Shown here: one piece after another, positions 34,710 to 43,200 of the stretch
Layout: each line of letters opens with the position of its first letter
Position numbering within the stretch: position 1 is the first letter of the stretch
Source: Flavobacteriales bacterium UBA4110
Lineage (GTDB): Bacteria > Bacteroidota > Bacteroidia > Flavobacteriales > Weeksellaceae
Assembly (NCBI GenBank): GCA_002383165.1
Contig: DFXK01000009.1
Span: 28,773 to 92,772 of the forward strand
Length of the DNA: 64,000 nt
Direction: 5' to 3'
The notes under the pieces: generated by a model
Database searches by the model: none
Told to the model about the DNA's origin: nothing
What the model saw: the letters and a program-made list of their open reading frames with translations, nothing else
Translations under genes and position numbers: made by a program

Positions 34710-34740
34710 TGGGTAATTGTTTAAGTACAGACTAAAGCGA

Positions 34741-35076
34741 ATGAAAAAATTTCTATTCTTTATTATATTTACGGTAGTTTCAGTTGGATTTTCGGGAGAA
34801 ATGAAGGCTCAATCTACAGGTCAAAAAACCGATGATGGTGTTTTGGTGGCTTTCCCTAATCCTACTAAGGATGTTTTGCTTTTGAAGTCAAAGGATAATT
34901 CGGCGAAAATAAAAACGGTAACTTTCTTCTCTATTTTGGGAGTTCAGGTTGCTGAGTTTGCTATTAATAATAGCAATGCAGAATTAAGATTGGATAAACT
35001 TCGCCCAGGGAAATATCTGATGAGATATGTTTTGAATGACAATACTCAGAAAATCACTCAGATTATCAAACAGTAA
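34741..35076 (+). CDS. T9SS type A sorting-domain mini-protein
   Basis: A 111-residue protein started at the ATG at 34741. It consists of a signal peptide (KKFLFFIIFTVVSVGFSG, cleavage after KAQ) followed almost at once by a complete type A C-terminal sorting domain: VAFPNPTKDVLLL, KTVTFFSILGVQVAEF, LRLDKLRPGKYLMRYVLN and the basic end TQIIKQ. T9SS cargo is normally hundreds of residues; here only about 10 residues separate signal peptide and sorting domain. It has its own two-box promoter and a terminator, so it seems a functional short gene rather than debris. Confidence 0.85.
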   Translation: MKKFLFFIIFTVVSVGFSGEMKAQSTGQKTDDGVLVAFPNPTKDVLLLKSKDNSAKIKTVTFFSILGVQVAEFAINNSNAELRLDKLRPGKYLMRYVLNDNTQKITQIIKQ

Positions 35077-35095
35077 GTTTAGTTTTTAAAATATA

Positions 35096-35122
35096 TTGCC
35101 GGTTTTTTAGCCGGCATTTTTT
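35096..35122 (+). terminator. Terminator after the T9SS mini-protein
   Basis: TGCCGG (35097-35102) / CCGGCA (35111-35116) stem followed by TTTTTT. Confidence 0.85.
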
Positions 35123-35141
35123 ATTTCATCTTTCAGTTGCG

Positions 35142-35149
35142 TAAATTTG
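35142..35149 (+). promoter_or_regulatory. Candidate -7 element of the OmpA-family gene
   Basis: TAAATTTG, 22 nt before the ATG. Confidence 0.55.
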
Positions 35150-35171
35150 CCGTAACCAAGAAAATTAAATT

Positions 35172-36842
35172 ATGGGAAAATTAATTACTTTAGTTTTTAT
35201 CATTTTGTTCCAAACTATCAACTGTCAATTCAGGAATTCTTTATACGATAACCAACAGCTGAATATTTCTCTGAGAGGCGGTTTGGATTTTCCTTCTTAT
35301 GACAATCAAACCAAATTTATTGATTACAAATACAATCTAAATCTTCGAACTTCGGTTGATTATTATTTCAACTGGATTGGATTAGGAATCGATTTTGATT
35401 ATCTTAAAAATACATCGAAGAATACTTATCCGACAGAAAATTTATACAACGGAACTACCCCACTTTCTAATATCAATTTAAATGAGAATAATGTTGAAAG
35501 GATATTTCTTGGAATTGGTCCCAACTTCCGATATGTGATTAATGATAATCTGAGTCTAGCTTTCAAATTAAAAGGCGGAATTTCTAATATCAAAGGTGGC
35601 GAAACATCATTAATGGCAAATAATTACAATCTTAATTTTCATAATGGATATAACGAGAAAAATATCTTAACCGGAAAAGGCCAGATTGAATTGAATTGGT
35701 TTTTTTCAGAATATTTTGGGCTGAATATTGGTGGTTATTATATTCAGCATTTTAAAGCTAACGATCAAATTAAAAATAATTCTGTTGCGGGATATTTTAC
35801 TTTTACGGAAAATAACAATCGCTATAATATCAATCCTTCAAATGTTGAAATCAGAAATAAAAGTCTTGAACACGAGATCCATTCAGCTGGAGTTTTTGCT
35901 GGCTTGACTTTCAGAATTCCGACTGGTGGTTCTGGACCTAATTATGGTTTATCAGTTATTGCTCGAGATAAAGAAACGGGATTAATTTTGCCTGATACCT
36001 TTGTAGAACTTTTTAAAAACGGGAAACGTATTTATTTTGCAAGAACCAATTCTCAGGGTGTCGCTTTTTTCAAAAATATCAAACCAGATAATTACGAAAT
36101 CAAAGGAAGTCTTTATAATATAGACCTCATCTCCAATAAAGCAGACAAAGATGAATTTGTAAGAAATTCTACCATCAAAAAAGAGATATCAACCGATGCT
36201 GAAATGTTTTTTGTGAAAGGTCAAGTGAATATTTGTAATTCTAAAAATCCTTTACGAGACGTAACTGTTATTATAAAAAATAATGAAACAGAAATCTATC
36301 ACGAAATAAAGACAGATGCTGACGGAAAATTTTATTTCAAAGCAAACAAGAATTCGACTTATACTATTTATGGTAAAAAAGGAAATTACTTTTCCCAAAC
36401 AGAAATGGTGACTTCTAAAAAAGTAGATAGAACGAATACACTTTTTCTAAATCTCCAAGTTTGTATGGAAGAAACAACGTGTGGAAAGCAAATTAACCTG
36501 AAGAATATTCATTACGACCTTGATAAATATTTTATCCGCGAAGATGCAAAGGCAGAACTAAATAAGCTGGTTCAGTTTATGAAAGATAATCCCAAAATTA
36601 GCGTAGAATTATTTTCTCATACAGACTCGCGAGCTTCTGATGATTATAATAAAACACTTTCGCAGAATCGCGCCAATGCAGCAGTGGATTATTTAGTTTC
36701 CAAAGGAATAAGTAACAGCAGATTAAAGGCCGTTGGATATGGAGAAACTCGGCTTCTGAATCAATGCAGTAATGGTATAGATTGTGCAGAATCGCAACAT
36801 CAGTTAAACAGAAGAACAGAAATGAAAGTTATCTGCCCCTGA
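35172..36842 (+). CDS. Outer-membrane OmpA-family protein with N-terminal beta-barrel
   Basis: A 556-residue envelope protein. Signal peptide LITLVFIILFQTINCQ. An N-terminal barrel-like domain (about 25-250) is rich in alternating aromatic strands (YNLNLRTSVDYYFNWIGLGI). Two carboxypeptidase-regulatory-like repeats follow (LPDTFVELFKNGKRIYFART and RDVTVIIKNNETEIYHEIKT). Last comes the OmpA peptidoglycan-binding domain (NIHYDLDKYFIREDAKAELN, LFSHTDSRASDDYNKTLSQN, GYGETRLLNQC). The final motif with D and R residues contacts diaminopimelate. It anchors the outer membrane to the wall. Its last 14 nt overlap the convergent VanZ-like gene. Confidence 0.9.
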   Translation: MGKLITLVFIILFQTINCQFRNSLYDNQQLNISLRGGLDFPSYDNQTKFIDYKYNLNLRTSVDYYFNWIGLGIDFDYLKNTSKNTYPTENLYNGTTPLSNINLNENNVERIFLGIGPNFRYVINDNLSLAFKLKGGISNIKGGETSLMANNYNLNFHNGYNEKNILTGKGQIELNWFFSEYFGLNIGGYYIQHFKANDQIKNNSVAGYFTFTENNNRYNINPSNVEIRNKSLEHEIHSAGVFAGLTFRIPTGGSGPNYGLSVIARDKETGLILPDTFVELFKNGKRIYFARTNSQGVAFFKNIKPDNYEIKGSLYNIDLISNKADKDEFVRNSTIKKEISTDAEMFFVKGQVNICNSKNPLRDVTVIIKNNETEIYHEIKTDADGKFYFKANKNSTYTIYGKKGNYFSQTEMVTSKKVDRTNTLFLNLQVCMEETTCGKQINLKNIHYDLDKYFIREDAKAELNKLVQFMKDNPKISVELFSHTDSRASDDYNKTLSQNRANAAVDYLVSKGISNSRLKAVGYGETRLLNQCSNGIDCAESQHQLNRRTEMKVICP

Positions 36843-37260
36843 TGAAAAACCATTTTTTGTAGATAAAAAAACCTATTATTGCACCAGACGTATTGAGAAT
36901 CACATCATCTATATCTGCCATGCCGCGATTAAAGTAGAACTGAGAAAATTCCAAGATATTTATGATTATAAAAAAAGAGATGACCATCCATCTGAATTGA
37001 TTTAATTTTGGATAAAGTATGCCTAAAAAACCATAGGGAATAAAAAGAATGATGTTTCCAAAAATATTTTTGAAAAAATCTAATTTATTCCATTTAATTA
37101 CTTCTGTTGAATATTCATTTATTGTTTCAAACGGTACAGTTTTTATTTCGAAAAGTATCGTTGGAGAATATCGAAAAGATGCAAAAAACAACAGGTATAA
37201 AATCCAAACCGTATAAACATTAATAAAAACAGGATAATACCTATTAACAAACAACCTCAT
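36829..37260 (-). CDS. VanZ-family membrane protein
   Basis: A 143-residue protein started at the ATG at 37260; the longer reading frame begins upstream without a signal. Four membrane helices are visible: YPVFINVYTVWILYLLFFAS, FGNIILFIPYGFLGILYP, FRWMVISFFIIINILEFSQF and TSGAIIGFFIYKKW. The core N-I-I-L-F-I-P-Y-G-F motif and E-F-x-Q-x-x-x-x-R-x-x-D-I-D-D segment (EFSQFYFNRGMADIDDVILN) define VanZ-like proteins, first seen in teicoplanin resistance; their activity is unknown. It converges with the OmpA gene, overlapping it by 14 nt. Confidence 0.85.
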   Translation of the reverse strand: MRLFVNRYYPVFINVYTVWILYLLFFASFRYSPTILFEIKTVPFETINEYSTEVIKWNKLDFFKNIFGNIILFIPYGFLGILYPKLNQFRWMVISFFIIINILEFSQFYFNRGMADIDDVILNTSGAIIGFFIYKKWFFIRGR

Positions 37261-37266
37261 TAAAAA

Positions 37267-37274
37267 TAAATTTG
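37267..37274 (+). promoter_or_regulatory. Candidate -7 element of the alcohol dehydrogenase gene
   Basis: TAAATTTG, 25 nt upstream of the ATG at 37300. Confidence 0.5.
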
Positions 37275-37299
37275 ACCCTATAAAATTATTCAAAAAAAA

Positions 37300-38364
37300 A
37301 TGAAAACAAGTACAATAAAAGCATTCGGAACACAAGCTGCCGAAAATGATCTGGAATTATTAACCATTGAAAGAAGAGAAGTTCAGCCAAAAGACATCGA
37401 AATCGATATCTATTACTGTGGCGTTTGCCATTCTGACCTTCATACAGCAAGAAATGATTGGGGTGGAACGGTTTACCCAGCAGTTCCAGGACATGAGATT
37501 GTGGGAAAAGTGTTGCAAGTAGGAAGCGATGTTACCAAATTCAAAGTTGGAGATCTAGTCGCCGTAGGTTGTATGGTAGATTCTTGCCGAACTTGCCATA
37601 GCTGTGAAAAGGATTTGGAACAATTCTGCGAAAATGGATTCACTGGAACTTACAATGGGAAAGATAAATACTTTAAAGAAACCAGAACATTCGGTGGTTA
37701 CTCTGAGTCTGTGGTTGTAGATGAGCATTTTGTGTTAAGCCTTCCGGAGAATCTTGATATGGCTGCTGCTGCACCACTTCTTTGTGCTGGAATCACGACT
37801 TGGTCGCCTTTGAAGCATTGGAATGTGACAGAGAACTCTAAAGTTGCTGTTGTAGGTTTGGGAGGCTTAGGTCATATGGCAATCAAATTAGCAAAAGGTT
37901 TGGGTGCAGATGTTACTTTGTTCTCCAGAACTCCTGGGAAAACAGACGATGCCAAACAACTGGGTGCAGACCACGTGGTTATCTCCACAGACCAGGATCA
38001 AATGAAATCTGTTTTCAATAAGTTTGATTTGATTATCGATACAGTTCCTTATGAGCACGACATCAATCCTTATATGAATACTTTGACCCTAGACGGAACA
38101 TTAGTCCTGGTAGGTCTTATTGGAGAATTTGAAAATAATGCTGTCAGTACAAGGCCGATGATTTCCAAAAGACGCTCTGTGGCAGGTTCATTGATTGGAG
38201 GCATCAAAGAAACTCAGGAGATGTTGGATTTCTGTGGCGAGAAGAATATTGTTTCTGATATAGAAATTATCAATATCCAAGACATTAATCACGCATATGA
38301 AAGAATGCTGAAAAGTGATGTGAAATACAGATTCGTCATCGATATGAAGAGTTTGAAGAATTAA
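37300..38364 (+). CDS. Zinc-dependent NAD(P) alcohol dehydrogenase (cinnamyl-alcohol/YahK-like)
   Basis: A 354-residue medium-chain dehydrogenase. Catalytic zinc ligands lie in CGVCHSDLHTARNDWGG and PGHEIVG. The structural zinc cysteines are in GCMVDSCRTCHSCEKDLEQF. The cofactor site is VGLGGLGHMAIKLAKGLGA with the NADP-favouring SRTPGK after the second strand. The arrangement and length correspond to YahK/cinnamyl-alcohol dehydrogenases that reduce broad aldehydes with NADPH. Monocistronic, with its own -7 box and a following bidirectional terminator. Confidence 0.93.
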   Translation: MKTSTIKAFGTQAAENDLELLTIERREVQPKDIEIDIYYCGVCHSDLHTARNDWGGTVYPAVPGHEIVGKVLQVGSDVTKFKVGDLVAVGCMVDSCRTCHSCEKDLEQFCENGFTGTYNGKDKYFKETRTFGGYSESVVVDEHFVLSLPENLDMAAAAPLLCAGITTWSPLKHWNVTENSKVAVVGLGGLGHMAIKLAKGLGADVTLFSRTPGKTDDAKQLGADHVVISTDQDQMKSVFNKFDLIIDTVPYEHDINPYMNTLTLDGTLVLVGLIGEFENNAVSTRPMISKRRSVAGSLIGGIKETQEMLDFCGEKNIVSDIEIINIQDINHAYERMLKSDVKYRFVIDMKSLKN

Positions 38365-38380
38365 TTTTAATTCAATCATA

Positions 38381-38417
38381 AAAAAGAGAGAACATCGGTT
38401 GGTGCTCTCTCTTTTTT
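38381..38417. terminator. Bidirectional terminator between adh and phosphodiesterase
   Basis: The AAAAAAGAGAG ... CTCTCTCTTTTTT hairpin (about 38381-38417) is flanked by A-run and T-run. Confidence 0.8.
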
Positions 38418-38429
38418 GTTAAAACTATT

Positions 38430-39707
38430 TTATCTTTTTAGCGTTGATTTCAAAACTTTCAATTTGCCATCAATCTTTTCACTGACTTTCAAACCTAAAA
38501 TCTCAGCAACCAAAGGATAGACATTGATATTCTCAAACTCATCAATTACCAAATTATTTTTGAATTCTGGCCCCCAAGCGAGGAAAGTCGCTTTCATTTC
38601 TGGGACAACTCTTGGGTTATAACCGTGTTTTCCGACAGAAGTTTTTTTACCTTTTTCCAAGAATATTTTTGGTGCTTTTGGAATTAATAAAATTTGTCCT
38701 ATTCTATTATACTTATCATCTCTTGTAGCGAAATGAAGATAATTCGGTAACTTCTTATCCAGATAAACTTCATAATCGTCGGTTTTATTGGCTTTCAATT
38801 CCTTGTAAACAACTTTTACCTCATTAGGATTTTTAACATAAACTCGTAACAAAGTCTGAGAATTATAATAATCAAATCTATTCTTATCTAACAAAATAGC
38901 AGGAATCTCGAGTGGATTTCCACCATCAACTTGTATCATCCCGTGGTCTGAAACAAAAACAAAGTTGACATTCCCCAATCCCAAATCATTCACTTTTTGG
39001 ACTAATTCTCCGATAGCATTATCAATCAAATGGACAGCCGTTTCAGTTTCTTTTGCTTCTGGACCGTAATGATGTCCAGCACCATCCACTTCAGGAAAAT
39101 ATAGAGAGATAAAATGCGGACGTTTCTCTTCCGGAAGCTTCAACCAATTAATCACTTTATTGATCTTTTCTGAAGGTGAAAATTTCTCGTGATAAGGATA
39201 ATAATAAGTTGGTCTAATTCCGCCTGCATCACTTGCAGAACCTACCCATTGCAAAGAGGCGCTTACCATATTTTGTTTCTCCGCCAAACTCCACAAAGGA
39301 ACTCCGCCGTACCAAGAGCCGTCCTCTGCATTCTTGCGACTGCTCATTGCATATGGTTCTTTTCTTTTATAATCATAGAAAAAGTTATCAATTAAACCGT
39401 GATGAGATGGATATAAACCCGTAATCAAAGTCCAATGATTGGGGAAAGTAATGCTTGGATAACTTGGCAACATTGCTTTTGCCTGAACACCTGCATTAGA
39501 ATGTTTCAGAAGATTCTCTGCATTGTATTTCTTAGTATAATCACTTCTGAAACCATCTGTAGAAATCATAATCACATAAGGTTTTTGCATTGCTTCTGCA
39601 TTATTAAAACGATTCGGAATGACAACCTGAGCTGTATCTACAATTCCTTTCTGAGAGAATATCATTAATGATAAAAATAGCTGCAGAAATACTAATATCT
39701 TCTTCAT
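38430..39707 (-). CDS. Nucleotide pyrophosphatase/phosphodiesterase (alkaline phosphatase superfamily)
   Basis: A 425-residue exported NPP-type enzyme. The signal peptide is ILVFLQLFLSLMIFSQ. The metal and nucleophile residues appear in order: ISTDGFRSDY (first Asp), SYPSITFPNHWTLITGLYPS (nucleophilic Thr and Asn), FPEVDGAGHHYGPE (Asp, His), VSDHGM (Asp-His) and VGKHGYN (His). These bind two zincs and cleave phosphodiester or pyrophosphate bonds of nucleotides. It is periplasmic or secreted. Own -7 box 14 nt upstream; downstream bidirectional terminator. Confidence 0.92.
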   Translation of the reverse strand: MKKILVFLQLFLSLMIFSQKGIVDTAQVVIPNRFNNAEAMQKPYVIMISTDGFRSDYTKKYNAENLLKHSNAGVQAKAMLPSYPSITFPNHWTLITGLYPSHHGLIDNFFYDYKRKEPYAMSSRKNAEDGSWYGGVPLWSLAEKQNMVSASLQWVGSASDAGGIRPTYYYPYHEKFSPSEKINKVINWLKLPEEKRPHFISLYFPEVDGAGHHYGPEAKETETAVHLIDNAIGELVQKVNDLGLGNVNFVFVSDHGMIQVDGGNPLEIPAILLDKNRFDYYNSQTLLRVYVKNPNEVKVVYKELKANKTDDYEVYLDKKLPNYLHFATRDDKYNRIGQILLIPKAPKIFLEKGKKTSVGKHGYNPRVVPEMKATFLAWGPEFKNNLVIDEFENINVYPLVAEILGLKVSEKIDGKLKVLKSTLKR

Positions 39708-39721
39708 TATAAAAATTTTGG

Positions 39722-39729
39722 CAAAGGTA
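39722..39729 (-). promoter_or_regulatory. Candidate -7 element of the phosphodiesterase gene
   Basis: TACCTTTG on the minus strand, 14 nt upstream of the ATG. Confidence 0.55.
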
Positions 39730-39781
39730 GTTTGTGAGAGTCCAACTGGAAAAAATGTTGAGTTAATAAAATATTAAACCT

Positions 39782-39819
39782 AAAAAAAATCCCGATTCAA
39801 CTAAATGAAACGGGATTTT
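39782..39819 (-). terminator. Terminator after the DUF3467 gene
   Basis: AATCCCG (39788-39794) / CGGGATT (39811-39817) with an A-tract at 39782-39789 that is a T-run on the minus strand, the end of the rpoBC unit. Confidence 0.85.
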
Positions 39820-39836
39820 ATATGTTTAAGAATATC

Positions 39837-40142
39837 TTAAGCTTGAACGTTGTTACCTCCTAATACGAAAGGCTCAACTTCTTTGATCTCACCAAACTGC
39901 TGCTCGTAATTAGTGATGTTTTGTTGCAAAGCAGTCAAAACTCTTTTGGCATGAAGTGGAGCCAAGATTATTCTTGATCTAACTTTAGCCTGCTGAACGC
40001 CTGGCATAAGTTGGATAAAATCTACCACGAATTCTGATGGTGAGTGGTTTACTAAAGCTAAGTTAGCATAAACACCAGCTGCTACCATTTCGTTAAGCTC
40101 GATATTGATGTTGTTTGGATCTTGATTTTGATTGTTGTCCAT
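39837..40142 (-). CDS. DUF3467 protein downstream of rpoC
   Basis: A 101-residue soluble protein. The DUF3467 core is INIELNEMVAAGVYANLALV, SEFVVDFIQLMPG and VRSRIILAPLHAKRVLTALQ. The N-terminal 12 residues are Asn/Gln/Asp rich. It lies 118 nt downstream of rpoC on the same strand, and this neighbourhood is common in Bacteroidota, so co-transcription with RNA polymerase genes is likely. Biochemical role unknown. A terminator follows its stop. Confidence 0.88.
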   Translation of the reverse strand: MDNNQNQDPNNINIELNEMVAAGVYANLALVNHSPSEFVVDFIQLMPGVQQAKVRSRIILAPLHAKRVLTALQQNITNYEQQFGEIKEVEPFVLGGNNVQA

Positions 40143-40174
40143 GTTTTTTTTAATATTTTAAATTACAGATTGCA

Positions 40175-40250
40175 AGATAATAGATGATAGACTAATAGAC
40201 AAGAGAAATTATTATTAAATTAAAATCTATTATCTATCAGCCTATTATCT
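40175..40250 (-). repeat. Imperfect inverted repeat in the rpoC-DUF3467 spacer
   Basis: The 24-base arms at 40175-40198 (GATAATAGATGATAGAC core) and 40227-40250 (CTATTATCTATCAG core) are largely complementary with small bulges, around an AT-rich loop. They could form a long weak hairpin in the rpoC 3' region, acting as processing or stability element. It lacks a clean T-run, so it is probably not a terminator. Confidence 0.55.
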
Positions 40251-40260
40251 AAAGTCTTTA

Positions 40261-43200
40261 TTAGTTAATATCTTCGAATTCTTTTCTAGATCCTACGATT
40301 ACACTTTGATAATCTTTAAGACCTGTACCTGCAGGGATTCTGTGTCCTACAATTACGTTTTCTTTAAGACCATTCAAGAAGTCGATTTTTCCAGAAACTG
40401 CCGCTTCATTAAGAACCTTGGTTGTTTCCTGGAACGATGCTGCAGACATAAATGACTTGGTCTGTAACGCCGCTCTAGTAATACCTTGCAATACTGGTGT
40501 TGCAGTCGCAGGAAGTGCTTCTCTCACTTCTACTAATGCAAGATCTTCTCTCTTCAGTTTAGAATTCTCATCTCTAAGCTCTCTTGCAGTAATCATCTGT
40601 CCTGCTTTGAACTCTTTAGAATCTCCTGGCTCAGTAACCACCTTCAGTCCGAAAACTCTGTTGTTCTCTTCCAAGAAATCATATTTATGTTCTAAAGCAC
40701 CTTCTAGGAACTGAGTATCTCCACCATCCACAATCGATACTTTGGTCATCATCTGACGAACAATGATCTCGAAGTGCTTGTCATCGATTTTCACCCCTTG
40801 AAGACGGTAAACCTCCTGAATCTCATTAACCAAATATTCCTGAACCGCAGTTGGACCTTTGATTCTCAAGATATCATCTGGTGTGATAGAACCGTCAGAA
40901 AGTGGATCACCAGCGTAAACGAAGTCATTTTCTTGTACCAAAATCTGGTTAGATAATTTTACAAGATATTTCTTAATCTCTCCGGTTTTAGCTTCCACGA
41001 TCAATTCACGGTTACCTCTCTTGATTTTACCGTAAGAAACTACACCATCAATCTCCGTTACTACCGCAGGGTTAGAAGGATTTCTCGCTTCGAACAATTC
41101 GGTTACTCTCGGAAGACCTCCGGTGATATCCCCTGCTTTTGCAGATTTTCTTGGGATCTTGATTAAGATTTTACCAGCCTTAATTTTCTCACCATCATTT
41201 ACCATTAAGTGGGCTCCTACTGGTAAGTTATAAGCTTTCTGCTCCACACCTTTAGAGTCAACAACCTTCAATGTTGGAACAGCTTTCTTATTTCTAGATT
41301 CAGAGATTACTTTCTCTTCGAAACCAGTCTGTTCATCGATTTCCAATTGGAAAGAAACCCCTTGGATGATGTCTTCGTACTCGACTTTACCTGCAGTTTC
41401 CGCAATGATAACCGCGTTATATGGATCCCATCTTGCGATAAGGTCTCCTTTTTTCACTTTGTCGCCTGGTTTTACAGATAGAACGGAACCGTAAGGAACG
41501 TTAGCCACCATAATTGGTGTTCTCGCTTCGTTATCCGCAACCAATCTAAATTCTGTTGAACGAGAAACAACGATGTCTGCTGATTTTCCTTCTTCATCTT
41601 CAGACTTAATTGTTCTAACCTCATCCATCTCTACAATACCGTCACGTTTTGCAACAATACTTGGATTTTCTGAGATGTTACCAGCAGTACCCCCTTGGTG
41701 GAAAGTTCTCAGTGTTAACTGAGTTCCTGGCTCACCAATAGACTGTGCAGCGATAACTCCCACAGCTTCTCCCATATGGATGCCTTTACCTGTTGCAAGG
41801 TTACGTCCGTAACACTTCGCACAGATACCTTTTTTCGCTTCACAAGTCAATGGAGAACGAACTTCTACAGCTTCGATTCCCGCTTCCTCGATTTGCTTAG
41901 CTACAGCTTCCACGATTAATTCATCAGCGTTTGCCAACAATTCATCCGTTTCTGGGTGATAAATATTATGAAGAGAAACTCTACCAAGAATTCGGTCTGA
42001 GATTCTTTCTACGATTTCATCATTTTTCTTAAGTGCAGTTACTTCTGTACCTCTCAATGTTCCACAGTCATCTTCTGTAATGATAACATCCTGTGCAACG
42101 TCTACCAATCTTCTGGTTAGGTAACCAGCATCGGCAGTTTTAAGAGCGGTATCCGCAAGACCCTTACGAGCACCGTGGGTAGAGATAAAGTATTCCAAGA
42201 TGGATAGCCCTTCTTTGAAGTTCGCCACAATCGGGTTTTCGATGATCTCTGCTCCAACAGAACCAGCTTTTTGTGGTTTTGCCATCAAACCTCTCATACC
42301 AGATAACTGACGGATCTGCTCCTTAGAACCCCTCGCACCAGAGTCCAGCATCATAAATACAGAGTTAAATCCACCTTGATCAGACTTCATTCTGCTCATA
42401 ATCATTTCTGTAAGACCGGCGTTGGTATTGGTCCAAACGTCGATAACCTGATTATAACGCTCTGTATCTGTGATAAGTCCCATGTTATAGTTAGCCTTGA
42501 TCTCATCTACAGATTCTACAGCTGCAGCAATCATGGTTTTCTTCTCTGCTGGGATTACAATATCACCAAGACTAAATGAAAGACCTCCTTTGAATGCATT
42601 AGAGTATCCAAGGTTTTTCATATCATCCAAGAATTTAACGGTAGTTGGGAAATCCGTATCTGCAAGGATCTGACCGATAACATTTCTAAGAGATTTCTTA
42701 GTCAATAATTCATCGATATAACCCACTTCTTTCGGTACAATCTGGTTGAAAAGGATTCTACCAACAGTTGTATTAGTTAATCTTGTAACAATCTCTCCGT
42801 TTTCTTTAATAGGAAGACGACATCTTACTTTAGCATTGAGAGACACTTGTCCTTCAGCATAAGCAATTTCCACTTCTTCCGGAGAATAGAAAGCCAAGCC
42901 TTCTCCTTTTACTTTATAATCATCAGTAGAATGAGCTTCTTTGGTCATAAAATAAAGACCCAAAACCATGTCCTGAGATGGTACCGTAATAGGAGATCCA
43001 TTCGCAGGGTTTAGGATATTTTGTGAACCTAGCATCAATAATTGAGCTTCCAGGATTGCTTCTGGTCCAAGTGGCAAGTGTACCGCCATCTGGTCACCAT
43101 CGAAATCGGCGTTGAAGGCCGTAGTTACCAACGGGTGCAGCTGAATAGCTTTACCTTCGATCATCTTCGGCTGGAACGCTTGGATACCCAATCTGTGAAG

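Noticed and set aside
36829..36842. Overlap of OmpA-family and VanZ-like genes as a sign of frameshift
   Set aside because: Both C-termini are intact and the overlap is only 14 nt between convergent genes, a common arrangement.
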